In this document: positions 1 to 8,192 of the stretch, one piece after another
Layout: every line of letters starts with the position of its first letter
Numbering within the stretch: the first letter of the stretch is position 1
The notes under the pieces: model-generated
What the model saw: the letters and a program-made list of their open reading frames with translations, nothing else
The model's database searches: none
What the model was told of the DNA's origin: nothing
Assembly (NCBI GenBank): GCA_050249835.1
Contig: JBFWPT010000001.1
Coordinates: 124,001-188,000 of the forward strand
DNA: 64,000 bases
Source: Miltoncostaea sp050249835
GTDB taxonomy: Bacteria > Actinomycetota > Thermoleophilia > Miltoncostaeales > Miltoncostaeaceae
Direction: 5' to 3'
Program-made: the position numbers and the translations under genes

Positions 1-1
1 C

Positions 2-1330
2 TTCATCGGCGTCATCGCCGTCTTCACGGGCATCGCCGTCGTCGCCGACCTCGGCGGCATGGAGGGGATCGTCGGCGCCTTCTTCGCGGGCCTGGCGATC
101 AACCGCCTCATCCCCAACCGCAGCCCGCTGATGGAGCGCCTCGAGTTCTTCGGCTCGTCGCTCCTGGTCCCGTTCTTCCTCATCTCGACCGGAATGCTCA
201 TCGACCCCGCGAAGTTCACGGAGGCCGAGACGCTGGCCCTGGGCGGGGTCTCGCTCGCGGTGGTCGTCGTCGGCAAGCTGGGCGCGGCCGCCATCGCGGG
301 ACGCCTCGGTGGCTTCACCCGGGACGAGATCGGGATCGTCTTCTCGCTCACCGTCGCCCAGGCGGCCGCGACCCTCGCGGCCGTCATCGTCGGCCTCGAG
401 GCCGGCATCTTCGACGAGACCCTGGTGAACGCGGCCCTCGTCGTCGTGCTGGTGAGCCTGGTCATCGCCCCCCTCGGCGCCGCGTACTACACGCCCCGGG
501 TGCGGGTGCCGTCCGGCGAGGAGGGCTCCCGCCGGCTCGGTGAGGCCGTCCTGGTGCCCCTCGCCGACGAGCACGTGGAGGACCGGGCGCGCCTCGGCGC
601 CCTGCTCGCGCGGTCCGACAAGGGCGTCGTGCTGGCGGTCGCCCTGGCCCCGGAGCCCGCCGGCCCCGAGACCCGGGCCGAGGCCCGCGCCCGCCTCGGG
701 CGCGCCGAGGAGGTGATCGGCGGCCTGGGCGTGGAGTACGAGTCGGGCGTGCGGGTGGCCGACTCGGTCGCGGGGGGCGCCCTACGCGCGGCCGTCGAGC
801 ACGACGCGAGCTGCATGGTGGTGTCGTGGGCCGGCGTCGTCGCGGCGCGCCAGGCCGTGTTCGGCGGGTCGCTGACCGGTCTCCGGGTCGCCGCCCACGT
901 CCCGGCGCTCGTCGTCGCCGCCGGCGGGGCGCCCCCGGAGCGGGTGGTGCTCGCCCTGGCGCACGACGACCTCGCCCCGCGCGGGCACCCCGAGACCCTG
1001 CTCGCGGTGCGCACGGCCCGCCTGCTCGCCCACGGGCTGGGCACCGAGCCGCGCATCCTGGCGCCCGACCCCGACGTCGCCCGGCCGCTGCTGGTGGGGC
1101 TCGAGAACGCCCCCGTGCACGGCTTCCCCGGGACGCGCGCCGAGGCGCTCGCGGTGGATCTCGGCCCCGGCGACCTCGTCGTGCTGCCCGGGAGGATGAC
1201 CCCCGGTGTGCTCGACGGTGACGCGGCACCCCTCGCGCGCGCGGGCGGGCCGACCGTCGTGCTGGCGGTCCCTCCGCGATCCGCCGGCGGGGACGACCTC
1301 GCCTCCCTGATCCTCAAGGCCCGTGCCTGA
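2..1330 (+). CDS. CPA2-type cation/H+ antiporter with C-terminal USP-like domain (5'-truncated)
   Basis: The reading frame is already open at the window edge, so the true start lies upstream. The first ~170 visible residues are hydrophobic and carry the FFAGLAINRLIP and LVPFFLISTGMLID blocks typical of the last membrane helices of Kef/NhaP-like CPA2 exchangers, which swap Na+ or K+ for protons across the inner membrane. The remaining ~250 residues are soluble and resemble tandem universal-stress-protein folds (VLVPLADEHVEDRARLG, later VVVAAGGAPPERVVLAL), a usual regulatory tail for this family. The family is clear; the transported ion cannot be read from the sequence. Confidence 0.85.
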   Translation, partial: FIGVIAVFTGIAVVADLGGMEGIVGAFFAGLAINRLIPNRSPLMERLEFFGSSLLVPFFLISTGMLIDPAKFTEAETLALGGVSLAVVVVGKLGAAAIAGRLGGFTRDEIGIVFSLTVAQAAATLAAVIVGLEAGIFDETLVNAALVVVLVSLVIAPLGAAYYTPRVRVPSGEEGSRRLGEAVLVPLADEHVEDRARLGALLARSDKGVVLAVALAPEPAGPETRAEARARLGRAEEVIGGLGVEYESGVRVADSVAGGALRAAVEHDASCMVVSWAGVVAARQAVFGGSLTGLRVAAHVPALVVAAGGAPPERVVLALAHDDLAPRGHPETLLAVRTARLLAHGLGTEPRILAPDPDVARPLLVGLENAPVHGFPGTRAEALAVDLGPGDLVVLPGRMTPGVLDGDAAPLARAGGPTVVLAVPPRSAGGDDLASLILKARA

Positions 1331-1359
1331 GCGCGGGGCCCTCCGGCCGGGACCGGGGG

Positions 1360-1365
1360 TACGAT
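1360..1365 (+). promoter_or_regulatory. -10 box for the L,D-transpeptidase gene
   Basis: TACGAT fits the TANNNT -10 pattern seen repeatedly in this window. Unlike most of those it is followed by a ~46-nt leader holding a Shine-Dalgarno AAGGAG at 1407-1412. Confidence 0.45.
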
Positions 1366-1417
1366 CGCGCCGTCCGTCACCCCGGCGCCGTCCCGGGCGC
1401 CTCGCGAAGGAGCTCAA

Positions 1418-2482
1418 TTGAACCTGTCGTCGCGCGCCCTGGCGGCGTGCCTCGCGCTCCTCGGCCTGCTCGCGTTCGCGGGCACGGCGATGGGGACCGT
1501 GAAGGTCGCGTTCGTCCAGGGCGAGCAGAACGTCACCGTGACCCGCCCGGGCGACGGCCTGGGCGTCGCGGTGGACGCGCTCCTGGCCGGGCCCACGCCG
1601 GCCGAGCGGTCGAAGCAGATCCGCAGCTACATCCTGCCGAACACCCCGGTGCTCGCCGTCACCCAGGCGGGCACCGTCGCGACCGTCGACGTCGGCTCGC
1701 GCTTCGTCGCCGGCACCGACGCCGACGCGCTCGGCGCCCGCCTCTCGCAGCTCGTCTCCACCGTGACCGCCGTGCCGGGCGTCACCTCGGTGCAGGTGCT
1801 CGTGCAGGGCGGGGTGCCCCTCGGCCTGTTCCCCGGCATCAACGCCACGGTCCCGCTCACGGCGGCCGCCCTCCGGGTGCCGGACGTGAAGCCCCCCAAG
1901 CCGAACGTCACACCGTCGGGCGGCGCTACGACCGGCACCCGCGCTGCCCAGCAGAGGCTCGCCGACCTCGGCTACCTGCTGCCGGGCGACGTCGACGGGC
2001 GCACCGGTCCCGCGACGACCGCCGCCGTCATCGCCTTCCAGAAGTGGGAGGGCATCCAGCGCGACGGGGTCCTCGGCCCGCAGACGCTCGGGAAGCTCCG
2101 CACCGCGCAGCGCCCCGTGCCGCGCACCCGCGGCGGCTCGGGCCGCCGGGTGGAGGTGCTCGTCGGCAAGCAGCTCGCCCTGGCGATCCAGGACAACAGG
2201 GTGGTCCGGGCGCTGCACGTCTCGTCGGGCAAGCCCTCCACGCCCACGCCGATCGGGAGCTTCAGCGTGTACGCGCAGTACCCCCGCTGGTGGTCCGTCC
2301 CGTTCCGGGAGTGGCTGCTGTGGGCCTCGCCGTTCGTGGGCGGGGTCGCGCTGCACCAGTTCCCGGACGTCCCGGTCTACGCGGCCTCGCACGGGTGCGT
2401 GCGGGTGCCGGAGGCCAACGCCCAGTGGCTCTACCGGTTCGTCTCGGTGGGGACGCCGGTCCGCGTGCTGGCGGGCTCGTGA
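1418..2482 (+). CDS. GerMN / peptidoglycan-binding / L,D-transpeptidase (YkuD) protein
   Basis: This 354-residue exported protein has three modules. After a signal-like N-terminus (residues 1-27), residues ~28-140 are a GerMN-type domain. Residues ~170-230 are a PG_binding_1 repeat (AAQQRLADLGYLLPGDVDGR). Residues ~240-354 are a YkuD L,D-transpeptidase with the catalytic block HQFPDVPVYAASHGCVRVPE, including the SHGCVR cysteine. It should make 3-3 peptidoglycan cross-links. The TTG start is chosen because AAGGAG lies 5 nt upstream. Its TGA overlaps the next ATG by one base, suggesting co-transcription with the solute-binding protein. Confidence 0.88.
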   Translation: MNLSSRALAACLALLGLLAFAGTAMGTVKVAFVQGEQNVTVTRPGDGLGVAVDALLAGPTPAERSKQIRSYILPNTPVLAVTQAGTVATVDVGSRFVAGTDADALGARLSQLVSTVTAVPGVTSVQVLVQGGVPLGLFPGINATVPLTAAALRVPDVKPPKPNVTPSGGATTGTRAAQQRLADLGYLLPGDVDGRTGPATTAAVIAFQKWEGIQRDGVLGPQTLGKLRTAQRPVPRTRGGSGRRVEVLVGKQLALAIQDNRVVRALHVSSGKPSTPTPIGSFSVYAQYPRWWSVPFREWLLWASPFVGGVALHQFPDVPVYAASHGCVRVPEANAQWLYRFVSVGTPVRVLAGS

Positions 2483-3294
2483 TGCGGGCGCGCGCGATCC
2501 TCGCGGCGGCCGCCGCGGCCCTGGCGATCGGCGCCGGCACGGCGTCGGCGCAGGCCCCGGCGGCACCGCCCACCACCATCACGCCCGGCGTCCTGACCGT
2601 CGGGGTCAACCTCCCGAGCGAGGGCTTCCAGGTGGGCGCCGTGAACGGCACCCAGGTGGTCTTCGCCCGGGGCCTGGAGATCGGTCTGGCGTCGGCCATC
2701 GGCCGCCGCCTCGGCCTGCCGGTGCAGTTCGTCAACGTCCCGGTGTTCAGCGACATCGTCGCGCCGGGCCCCAAGACGTTCGACATCGCGCTGGCCCAGG
2801 TGTCGATCACCGCCGGCCGCCGGCAGGCGGTCGACTTCTCCACGCCGTACATGAACGCCGACCAGGGCGTGCTGCTGCGCCGGGGGCTCTCGTCCGCGAC
2901 GACGATCGCCTCCCTGAAGTCGCTCCAGCTCTGCGTGCTGCGGAAGTCGACCGGCGCGGCGATCGTGGCGAGCCGGGTGAAGCCCACCCGTCCCGCCCGG
3001 CCCTACGCCGACGTCACGACCCTGATCCAGGGGCTCGAGACGGCGCGCTGCGACGCGGTCGTCTACGACTCCCCGTCGCTGGCCGTGCTGGCGGCGGAGA
3101 TCCCGAACCGGGTGGGGCCGATCGCCGGCGTCATCCGGACGGGGGAGCGGTACGGGGTCGTGCTGCCGGACGGCAGCCCGCTGCTGCCGTCGGTCAACTC
3201 CGCCCTGCGGACGCTGATCGCCAACGGCAACGTCGCCAACCTCACCAAGAAGTGGCTCTCGGTGAACCCGGCGACGCTGAAGGCGCTGTCCTAG
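2482..3294 (+). CDS. Family 3 extracellular solute-binding protein
   Basis: The 270-residue product begins with a clean signal peptide ending at ASAQA, followed by a periplasmic-binding-protein fold of the amino-acid (SBP_bac_3) type. Visible family blocks include GVNLPSEGFQ, FDIALAQVSITAGRRQAVDFSTPY and GVVLPDGSPLLPSVNSAL. No permease or ATPase genes follow, so it is an orphan binding protein or works with a distant ABC transporter. Translation is coupled to the preceding cell-wall gene by a 1-nt TGATG overlap. Confidence 0.88.
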   Translation: MRARAILAAAAAALAIGAGTASAQAPAAPPTTITPGVLTVGVNLPSEGFQVGAVNGTQVVFARGLEIGLASAIGRRLGLPVQFVNVPVFSDIVAPGPKTFDIALAQVSITAGRRQAVDFSTPYMNADQGVLLRRGLSSATTIASLKSLQLCVLRKSTGAAIVASRVKPTRPARPYADVTTLIQGLETARCDAVVYDSPSLAVLAAEIPNRVGPIAGVIRTGERYGVVLPDGSPLLPSVNSALRTLIANGNVANLTKKWLSVNPATLKALS

Positions 3295-3310
3295 AGCCAT
3301 GAGGCGGACG

Positions 3311-3339
3311 GGGCCGGGCGCCGCTCAGGCGCCCGGCCC
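3311..3339. terminator. Perfect 12-bp hairpin between convergent genes
   Basis: GGGCCGGGCGCC and its exact complement flank a 5-nt loop (gctca). The hairpin lies after the solute-binding gene and overlaps the last codons of the opposing regulator, so it can terminate both. Confidence 0.7.
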
Positions 3340-4306
3340 GTCCTCCCTCCGGCCCATCTCCGCGGCCACACGGGCGGCCGCCGCCATGGGGGCGTCCTGC
3401 AGCAGGCGGGCGCCGGCGCGGTGCGCGGCCTCGGCCGACGCGCCGCGACCGGCCAGGGCGAGGGGGTGGTCGCGCGCGAGCGCGCCGAGGCAGGGGACGA
3501 CCGCGTCGATGGGCCCGATGCGCTCGGCGCAGACCACCACGAGGTCCGGCCGCAGGCGGTCGGCGACGTCGGCGAGCGTGTCCATCGGGACGTCCGCGCC
3601 GAGGTAGGTGATGCGCCAGCCGCGGTCGCGCAGGCCGATGCCGAAGCAGAGCAGGCCGAGGTCGTGGCGCTCCGACGGCGGGCAGGCCAGCAGCGCCCGC
3701 GGGCCGATGCCGAGGTCGAACCCGCGCGCCAGGCCCAGCAGCCGCCCCTGGAGGACCGCGCTCGCGAAGTGCTCCTGGCCGACGGAGACCTCGCCGCTCC
3801 CAGCGGTCCCCGAGGTCCTGCAGGTACGGCAGGACGACGTCGCGCAGCACGGCCTCGACGCTGAACGCCGCGAACAGGCGGTCGATGACGGCCTGAGCCT
3901 CGACGTCGTGGAAGCCCTCGAGCGCCTCCCCGAGCTCGGCGCGGGCGGCGGCCAGCGTGTCGTCGGCCTCGGGCGCCGCCGGGCGGACGGGGGCGCGCAG
4001 GGCCATCCGGGCGGCGACGGCCGCGGCGTACCCCTCGGCGAGGTACCGCTGCATGGCGCGCACGCGCGCCTCGTCGCGCGGGCTGTAGAGCCGGAACCCG
4101 CCCTCGGTGCGCTCCGGGGAGAGCAGCCCGTAGCGGCGCTCCCACACCCGGAGCAGGTCGGGGGTGACCCCGAGACGGCGGCTGAGCTCGCCGATCCGCA
4201 GGCCCGCCGTGCCGGTGGGTGTCGTCTCAGGGGTCGTCGGCGCCTCGGTGTCCGGTTCCGGAGGGCAGGTATCTCGACAGCCTGTCCAGGGTATCCCCCC
4301 GCTCAC
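3325..4306 (-). pseudogene. MerR-family regulator with cobalamin-binding domain (CarH-like), frameshifted
   Basis: The N-terminal third is a MerR winged helix (LRIGELSRRLGVTPDLLRVWERRYGLL), followed by the helical B12-capping domain and a Rossmann B12-binding domain. The reading frame breaks near 3790-3796. Upstream frame ends ...LGDRWER; the correct continuation is in another frame, starting near EVSVGQEHFASAVL. Restoring two bases gives WERGEVSVGQEH, exactly the W-x9-EH motif that cradles the upper face of adenosylcobalamin in CarH. The later ERHDLG matches the E/DxHxxG motif that supplies the lower histidine ligand. All parts are otherwise intact, so this is either a recent inactivation or a 2-nt sequencing error. 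GTG 4306 is the only canonical start upstream of the HTH. The gene diverges from 4381. Confidence 0.75.
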
Positions 4307-4358
4307 ACGATGCGAGGGGACCCGTCCATGAATCTCGACAGAACCTTGACAGCCTGTC
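4274..4358. promoter_or_regulatory. TCGACAG/TTGACAG repeats, candidate operator of the CarH-like regulator
   Basis: Three copies of T[CT]GACAG occur at 4274-4280, 4335-4341 and 4346-4352. The last two are spaced by exactly 11 bp, the direct-repeat period reported for CarH operators, and the third also looks like a -35 box (TTGACA). Two copies extend to the near-palindrome GACAGCCTGTC (4276-4286 and 4348-4358). The array lies in the region dividing the regulator from gene 4381, although the first copy falls inside the regulator's first codons if GTG 4306 is used. Operator assignment is inferred from position and pattern. Confidence 0.55.
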
Positions 4359-4380
4359 CGGGTCGTGCTGCCATGCGGTC

Positions 4381-4824
4381 ATGACGAGCAGCAGCCCGCC
4401 CCGCCGCCGCACCTCGGGCACCGCGCGCGGAGCCGCGCTCGAGCGCTTCAGCCGCGAGCTCGGCGACGCGCTGACGCCGTGCCTCATGCCCGACCCGCGC
4501 CGCCCCGGCTGGGCCGAGGCCTACCTGCGCGAGATCTGCGCGGCCGGCGTCGCCCGCCTGGCGGCCGACCCGCGCGCCGAGCCCATGGCTTCCCGCGCGC
4601 TCTTCGGGTCCGCCCGCTCCCTGCTCCGCGCCCACGACCAGTTGCGCGCCTCGCAGATCATCGATGCCCATCTGGCGCGGGCCCGCGCCTTCTTCGAGCG
4701 CGACCGCCGCGACGTGGACGACGACGGCAGCCCCCGGTGCGCCGCGCTCAACCGCAAGGGCAAGCCCTGCGGGCGGGAGCCCATGTGGGGAACCCCGTTC
4801 TGCGTGTCGCACACGGAACGCTGA
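4381..4824 (+). CDS. Small protein with C-terminal Cys/His zinc-type motif
   Basis: This 147-residue protein of unknown function has an Arg-rich N-terminus, a helical middle, and a C-terminal C-x8-C-x10-C-x2-H motif in CAALNRKGKPCGREPMWG and FCVSH. Such a motif probably binds zinc and recurs in small actinobacterial proteins. ATG 4381 is chosen because it lies just past the TTGACAG repeats; a longer in-frame start at 4219 would run through them. It diverges from the B12-type regulator and may be its target. A small GGCCGG-TCC-CCGGCC hairpin (4832-4846) follows. Confidence 0.6.
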   Translation: MTSSSPPRRRTSGTARGAALERFSRELGDALTPCLMPDPRRPGWAEAYLREICAAGVARLAADPRAEPMASRALFGSARSLLRAHDQLRASQIIDAHLARARAFFERDRRDVDDDGSPRCAALNRKGKPCGREPMWGTPFCVSHTER

Positions 4825-4853
4825 GACAGGGGGCCGGTCCCCGGCCACTGCTC

Positions 4854-4859
4854 TAGGCT
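4854..4859 (+). promoter_or_regulatory. Leaderless -10 box (TAGGCT) for the nitroreductase operon
   Basis: TAGGCT ends 8 nt before ATG 4868 and there is no Shine-Dalgarno sequence, so transcription probably starts at or next to the start codon. Confidence 0.5.
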
Positions 4860-4867
4860 GCCCCGCC

Positions 4868-5392
4868 ATGGACGTGCATCTGGCGATCGCCTCCAAGCGG
4901 GACTCCCGGCGCTACTCGGGCGCCGCGGTCGCCGAGGAGGCCGAGCGCCGCATCCTGGACGCCGGCCGCCTCGCCGGCAGCGCGCGCAACCGGCAGCCCT
5001 GCCGCTTCGTCGTCGTGGAGGACGAGGCGCTGCCCGCGGTGGCCGACGCGGTCTACCAGCCGGGCAACGTGCTCTCGGCCGGTCTGGTCGTGGCGATCGT
5101 CGTCACGCCCGGCGGCGGCCTGGTGGACTTCGACGCCGGCCGCGCCGCCCAGAACATGATGCTCGCCGGATGGGCCGAGGGCGTCACCTCGTGCCCCAAC
5201 GGCATCGCCGACCGCGAGGCGCTCGACGGCGCGCTGGGCCTGCACGAGCCCGAGCGCGCCGTGATCGTGCTCTCGTTCGGCGCCCCCGACCCGCCCCGCG
5301 ACCCGGCTCGCCGCGACGCCGACGCCTGGAGCGCCCGCGCCCCGCGGCTGCCGCTGGACGCGCTCGTGCGCCGGGTGGAGGGCCACCGATGA
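4868..5392 (+). CDS. Nitroreductase-family FMN oxidoreductase
   Basis: The 174-residue protein shows the N-terminal family signature (IASKRDSRRYSG), an FMN-contacting segment SARNRQPCRFVVV, and the AAQNMMLAGWAEGVTSCP helix at the dimer interface. Nitroreductase-like enzymes reduce nitro groups, quinones or flavins with NAD(P)H; the substrate cannot be inferred. It is the first gene of a tight operon: its TGA overlaps the ATG of the LOG-family gene as ATGA. Confidence 0.85.
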   Translation: MDVHLAIASKRDSRRYSGAAVAEEAERRILDAGRLAGSARNRQPCRFVVVEDEALPAVADAVYQPGNVLSAGLVVAIVVTPGGGLVDFDAGRAAQNMMLAGWAEGVTSCPNGIADREALDGALGLHEPERAVIVLSFGAPDPPRDPARRDADAWSARAPRLPLDALVRRVEGHR

Positions 5393-6114
5393 GCCTGGAG
5401 CGCCGTGGGCGCCTCGGCGCGACCGGGCCCGGGGAGGCCGCCCTCGGCCACGCCGACGCCGCCCTGCTGCGGCGGGGCAGCGACCCCGAGTTCCTCCACA
5501 GCGACCCCTGGCGGGTGCTGCGGATCCTCGGCGAGTTCGTGGACGGCTTCGACGCGCTCGCGCGCATCGGGCCCGCCGTCTCGGTGTTCGGCTCGGCCCG
5601 CCTCGGCCCCGACAACCCGTACTACGGGCTCGCGCAGGAGGTCGGGCGCCTGCTGGTGGAGCGCGGGTACGCGGTCATCACCGGCGGCGGCCCCGGGATC
5701 ATGGAGGCCGCCAACCGCGGGGCGTCGGAGGCCGGCGGCATCTCGGTGGGCTGCACGATCGAGTTGCCGCACGAGCAGGCCGTCAACGAGTGGGTGAACC
5801 TGGCGATCGCCTTCCGCTACTTCTTCGTACGGAAGACCATGTTCGTGAAGTACGCCGAGGCCTACATCGTGTTCCCGGGCGGGTTCGGGACGATGGACGA
5901 GCTGTTCGAGGCGCTCACCCTCATCCAGACCGGCAAGGCGAAGAGCTTCCCGCTGGTGCTCTGCGGCTCGGGCCACTGGTCCGGGCTGGTGCGGTGGATC
6001 CAGGCGCGGCTGCTGGAGGAGGGCTACGTCGGCCGCGGCGACATGGGCCTGATCCAGATGTCCGACGACCCCGAGGAGGTCGTCCGGATGGCGGTGGGGC
6101 CGCCCCCGGGATGA
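5389..6114 (+). CDS. LOG-family Rossmann nucleotide-binding protein
   Basis: This 241-residue protein carries the GSARLGPDNPYYG entry, the GGGPGIMEAANRGA loop and the hallmark PGGFGTMDE motif of the LOG (lysine decarboxylase-like, TIGR00730) family. Family members cleave cytokinin-type nucleoside monophosphates or related nucleotides to free base and ribose phosphate; the physiological substrate in most bacteria is uncertain. The start is set by the ATGA overlap with the nitroreductase gene. A longer upstream frame is only read-through. Confidence 0.87.
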   Translation: MSLERRGRLGATGPGEAALGHADAALLRRGSDPEFLHSDPWRVLRILGEFVDGFDALARIGPAVSVFGSARLGPDNPYYGLAQEVGRLLVERGYAVITGGGPGIMEAANRGASEAGGISVGCTIELPHEQAVNEWVNLAIAFRYFFVRKTMFVKYAEAYIVFPGGFGTMDELFEALTLIQTGKAKSFPLVLCGSGHWSGLVRWIQARLLEEGYVGRGDMGLIQMSDDPEEVVRMAVGPPPG

Positions 6115-6926
6115 GGGCGGACGCGGCGGACGGGCTCCCCCGGCGGCCGGGCCGGCGCGACCGGCTCGCGCGCGAGCGCACCGAGGGGATGATCCGCCGC
6201 CGCGAGCGCCTGGAGGCGGAGGTGGCCGAGCAACTCGAGCCGCTCCTCGGCCCCGCTGGCGGGCCGGTGGGCGAGACGGCCCGGGCGCACTGGCGGAGGA
6301 CGCAGGTGGACGCCTACCTCGCGCTGCCGCCCTGGCGCCGCGCGGCCCGCACCTGGAGCGCGTGGGCCCGCACCCAGCGCGCCGCGACGTTCCTCGGCCT
6401 GGCGGCGCTCTGGACCGTCGTGCTGCTGCCGCTGCGCATGCTGGGCCTGGCGGGGCTCGGCGCCTCCCAGGTGGGCGTCGCCACCCTCGCCCTGCTCGCG
6501 CCGGTGGCGGCGTTCGTGCCCCCCGGGCGGCGCGGGCGCTTCGCGCGCCCCCTGCCGCCGCCCGCCCCGCCGTGGCGCGGCTCCCGGGCCGCGCGGACCG
6601 TCGGGCGCGCCTGCATCGCGGCCGCCCTGATCGCGCTCGCCGCCGTCGGCATCCTCACCGCCCTCGGCCCGGGCCCCGCCGCGCCCCCCGAGGGGGTGGC
6701 GCGCGTGGCCCGCCAGGCGGACGTGCTGCTGCTCGACCGCGCGATCACCGGCCTCTGCGGCACCGGCTCCCACGCCGAGGTCACCCCCCACGGCCCCCAC
6801 ACCTACACCGTCGCCCTGGACGGGGGCGTCCCCTCCCGCGCCGAGGTGGTCCGCAGCGGCGGGTTCGAGGAGGGGCGGGCGCGCGTGGAGATCGCGGAGG
6901 GCGCCGCGATCTGCCCGCCCGCCTGA
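6111..6926 (+). CDS. Hypothetical membrane protein, about 3 TM segments
   Basis: The 271-residue product has a charged Arg-rich N-terminal half, then hydrophobic stretches (FLGLAALWTVVLLPLRML, VGVATLALLAPVAAFV, ACIAAALIALAAVGILTAL) and a C-terminal extracytoplasmic domain with two cysteines (ITGLCGTGSH and GAAICPPA). No family is recognised. The start comes from an ATGA overlap with the LOG gene, which makes it the third member of that operon. Confidence 0.7.
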   Translation: MRADAADGLPRRPGRRDRLARERTEGMIRRRERLEAEVAEQLEPLLGPAGGPVGETARAHWRRTQVDAYLALPPWRRAARTWSAWARTQRAATFLGLAALWTVVLLPLRMLGLAGLGASQVGVATLALLAPVAAFVPPGRRGRFARPLPPPAPPWRGSRAARTVGRACIAAALIALAAVGILTALGPGPAAPPEGVARVARQADVLLLDRAITGLCGTGSHAEVTPHGPHTYTVALDGGVPSRAEVVRSGGFEEGRARVEIAEGAAICPPA

Positions 6927-6930
6927 GGCG

Positions 6931-7584
6931 TCAGCCCGCCCGGCGGCGGAGGGTGACGGCGCGGGAGGCGAAGCCCTCGCGCCAGCTCAGGGGGAGCGCC
7001 CCGAGGGCGGCGCCGCGGTCAAGGTCGTCCGGGCGGGCATCGTCGAGCAGGAGGGCGGCGACCTCGCGCACGGTCATCGAGCCCTCCGCCGTCCGCTCCC
7101 GGACGAGGTCGTCGCCGGCGCCGACGGTGCCCGGCTCGATCACGCGCAGGTAGAAGCCCACCCGCCCGCTCCGCAGGAAGGGCTTGAGGAAGCCCGGGTC
7201 GCCCATCCGCATACCGAGCTTGAAGCAGGGGATGCGGGGCTGGCTCACCTCGAACAACGTGTCGCCGGTGCGGAGCAGGTCGCCGATCCCGACCTCGTCC
7301 TCGGTGACGCCCTCGACGGTCAGGTTCTCCCCGAACCGCCCGGGGGAGAGGTCGTCGCGGCCGAGCGCGACCTCCCAGTGGGCGTAGTGCTCCAGCGGGT
7401 AGGCGTAGACGGCCTTGTCCTCGCCCCCGTGCACCGTCAGGTCGGCCTGGCCGTCGCCCGCGAGCCCGGTCGGCCCCGCCGCGACCCGGCCGCCGACCGG
7501 CTCCTTGACGATGCCCGTCAGGACGGTCCTCCCGCCGTGGGTGAGCTCGGCGGGCAGGCCCACGTTGACCGACAGGATGCGCAC
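6931..7584 (-). CDS. MOSC-domain protein (YiiM-like)
   Basis: The 217-residue protein matches the stand-alone MOSC family: ILSVNVGLP at the N-terminus, GGEDKAVYAYPLEHYAHWE, the GRFGENLTVEG block and the conserved SQPRIPCFKLGMRMG segment, whose cysteine is thought to bind molybdenum cofactor. E. coli YiiM is a Moco-dependent N-hydroxylated-base reductase; a similar detoxifying role is plausible. GTG 7584 is chosen because a leaderless -10 box (TACTCT) lies 6 nt upstream. It is divergent from tadA. Confidence 0.85.
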   Translation of the reverse strand: MRILSVNVGLPAELTHGGRTVLTGIVKEPVGGRVAAGPTGLAGDGQADLTVHGGEDKAVYAYPLEHYAHWEVALGRDDLSPGRFGENLTVEGVTEDEVGIGDLLRTGDTLFEVSQPRIPCFKLGMRMGDPGFLKPFLRSGRVGFYLRVIEPGTVGAGDDLVRERTAEGSMTVREVAALLLDDARPDDLDRGAALGALPLSWREGFASRAVTLRRRAG

Positions 7585-7590
7585 CAGCCG

Positions 7591-7613
7591 AGAGTACGCC
7601 CCGCGGGTATCGT
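7591..7613. promoter_or_regulatory. Back-to-back leaderless promoters (MOSC gene and tadA)
   Basis: On the minus strand TACTCT (7596-7591) is 6 nt from GTG 7584. On the plus strand TATCGT (7608-7613) is 7 nt from ATG 7621. Neither gene has a Shine-Dalgarno sequence. Confidence 0.5.
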
Positions 7614-7620
7614 CCGCCGC

Positions 7621-8082
7621 ATGACCCGCGTCTTCCCGCGTGACGAGCACTTCATGCGGGTCGCCCTGCACGAGGCCGCCGAGGCGAGCGCCCACGGGGA
7701 CGTGCCCGTGGGGGCGGTGGTGGTGCGCGACGGCGAGATCGTGAGCCAGGCCCACAACGAGCGCGAGCTGCGCGGGGACCCGACGGCCCACGCGGAGGTC
7801 CTGGCGCTGCGCGCCGCGGCGGTCACCCTCGGCGGATGGCGCCTGCTCGGCACCGTCCTCTACTGCACGCTGGAGCCCTGCCCCATGTGCGCGGGCGCCA
7901 TCCAGCAGGCGCGCGTCGCCCGCGTCGTGTTCGGGGCCCCCGACCAGAAGGTGGGCGCCGCGGGCACGGTCATCAACCCGCTGCAGGACCCGCGCCTGCT
8001 CCACCGCGTCGAGGTCCAGGGCGGCGTGCTGGCCGCGGACGCCCTCGGCCTGCTGCGCTCGTTCTTCGACGACCGGCGTTAG
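7621..8082 (+). CDS. tadA: tRNA-specific adenosine deaminase
   Basis: The 153-residue protein carries the zinc-dependent deaminase motifs HAE (PTAHAEVLAL) and PCPMC (LEPCPMCAGAIQQARV), plus the GDVPVGAVVVRDG entry characteristic of TadA. TadA converts A34 to inosine in tRNA-Arg(ACG). Length is normal and the ATG is supported by the leaderless promoter. A TTAGCG-CA-CGCTAA palindrome spans the stop codon (8079-8092). Confidence 0.92.
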   Translation: MTRVFPRDEHFMRVALHEAAEASAHGDVPVGAVVVRDGEIVSQAHNERELRGDPTAHAEVLALRAAAVTLGGWRLLGTVLYCTLEPCPMCAGAIQQARVARVVFGAPDQKVGAAGTVINPLQDPRLLHRVEVQGGVLAADALGLLRSFFDDRR

Positions 8083-8192
8083 CGCACGCTAAGAGCCCGT
8101 AAGAGTCTGGTTGACGGGCCGGAAGACGCATGGTCGCGGCGCCGATGCTGGAGTACCATCGCCCCGCCCGGACCCTCCTGGAGGAGACCCCC

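Noticed and set aside
8079..8092. TTAGCG-CA-CGCTAA palindrome at the tadA stop codon
   Set aside because: The loop of two bases is too small for a terminator and no second copy was found to support an operator.
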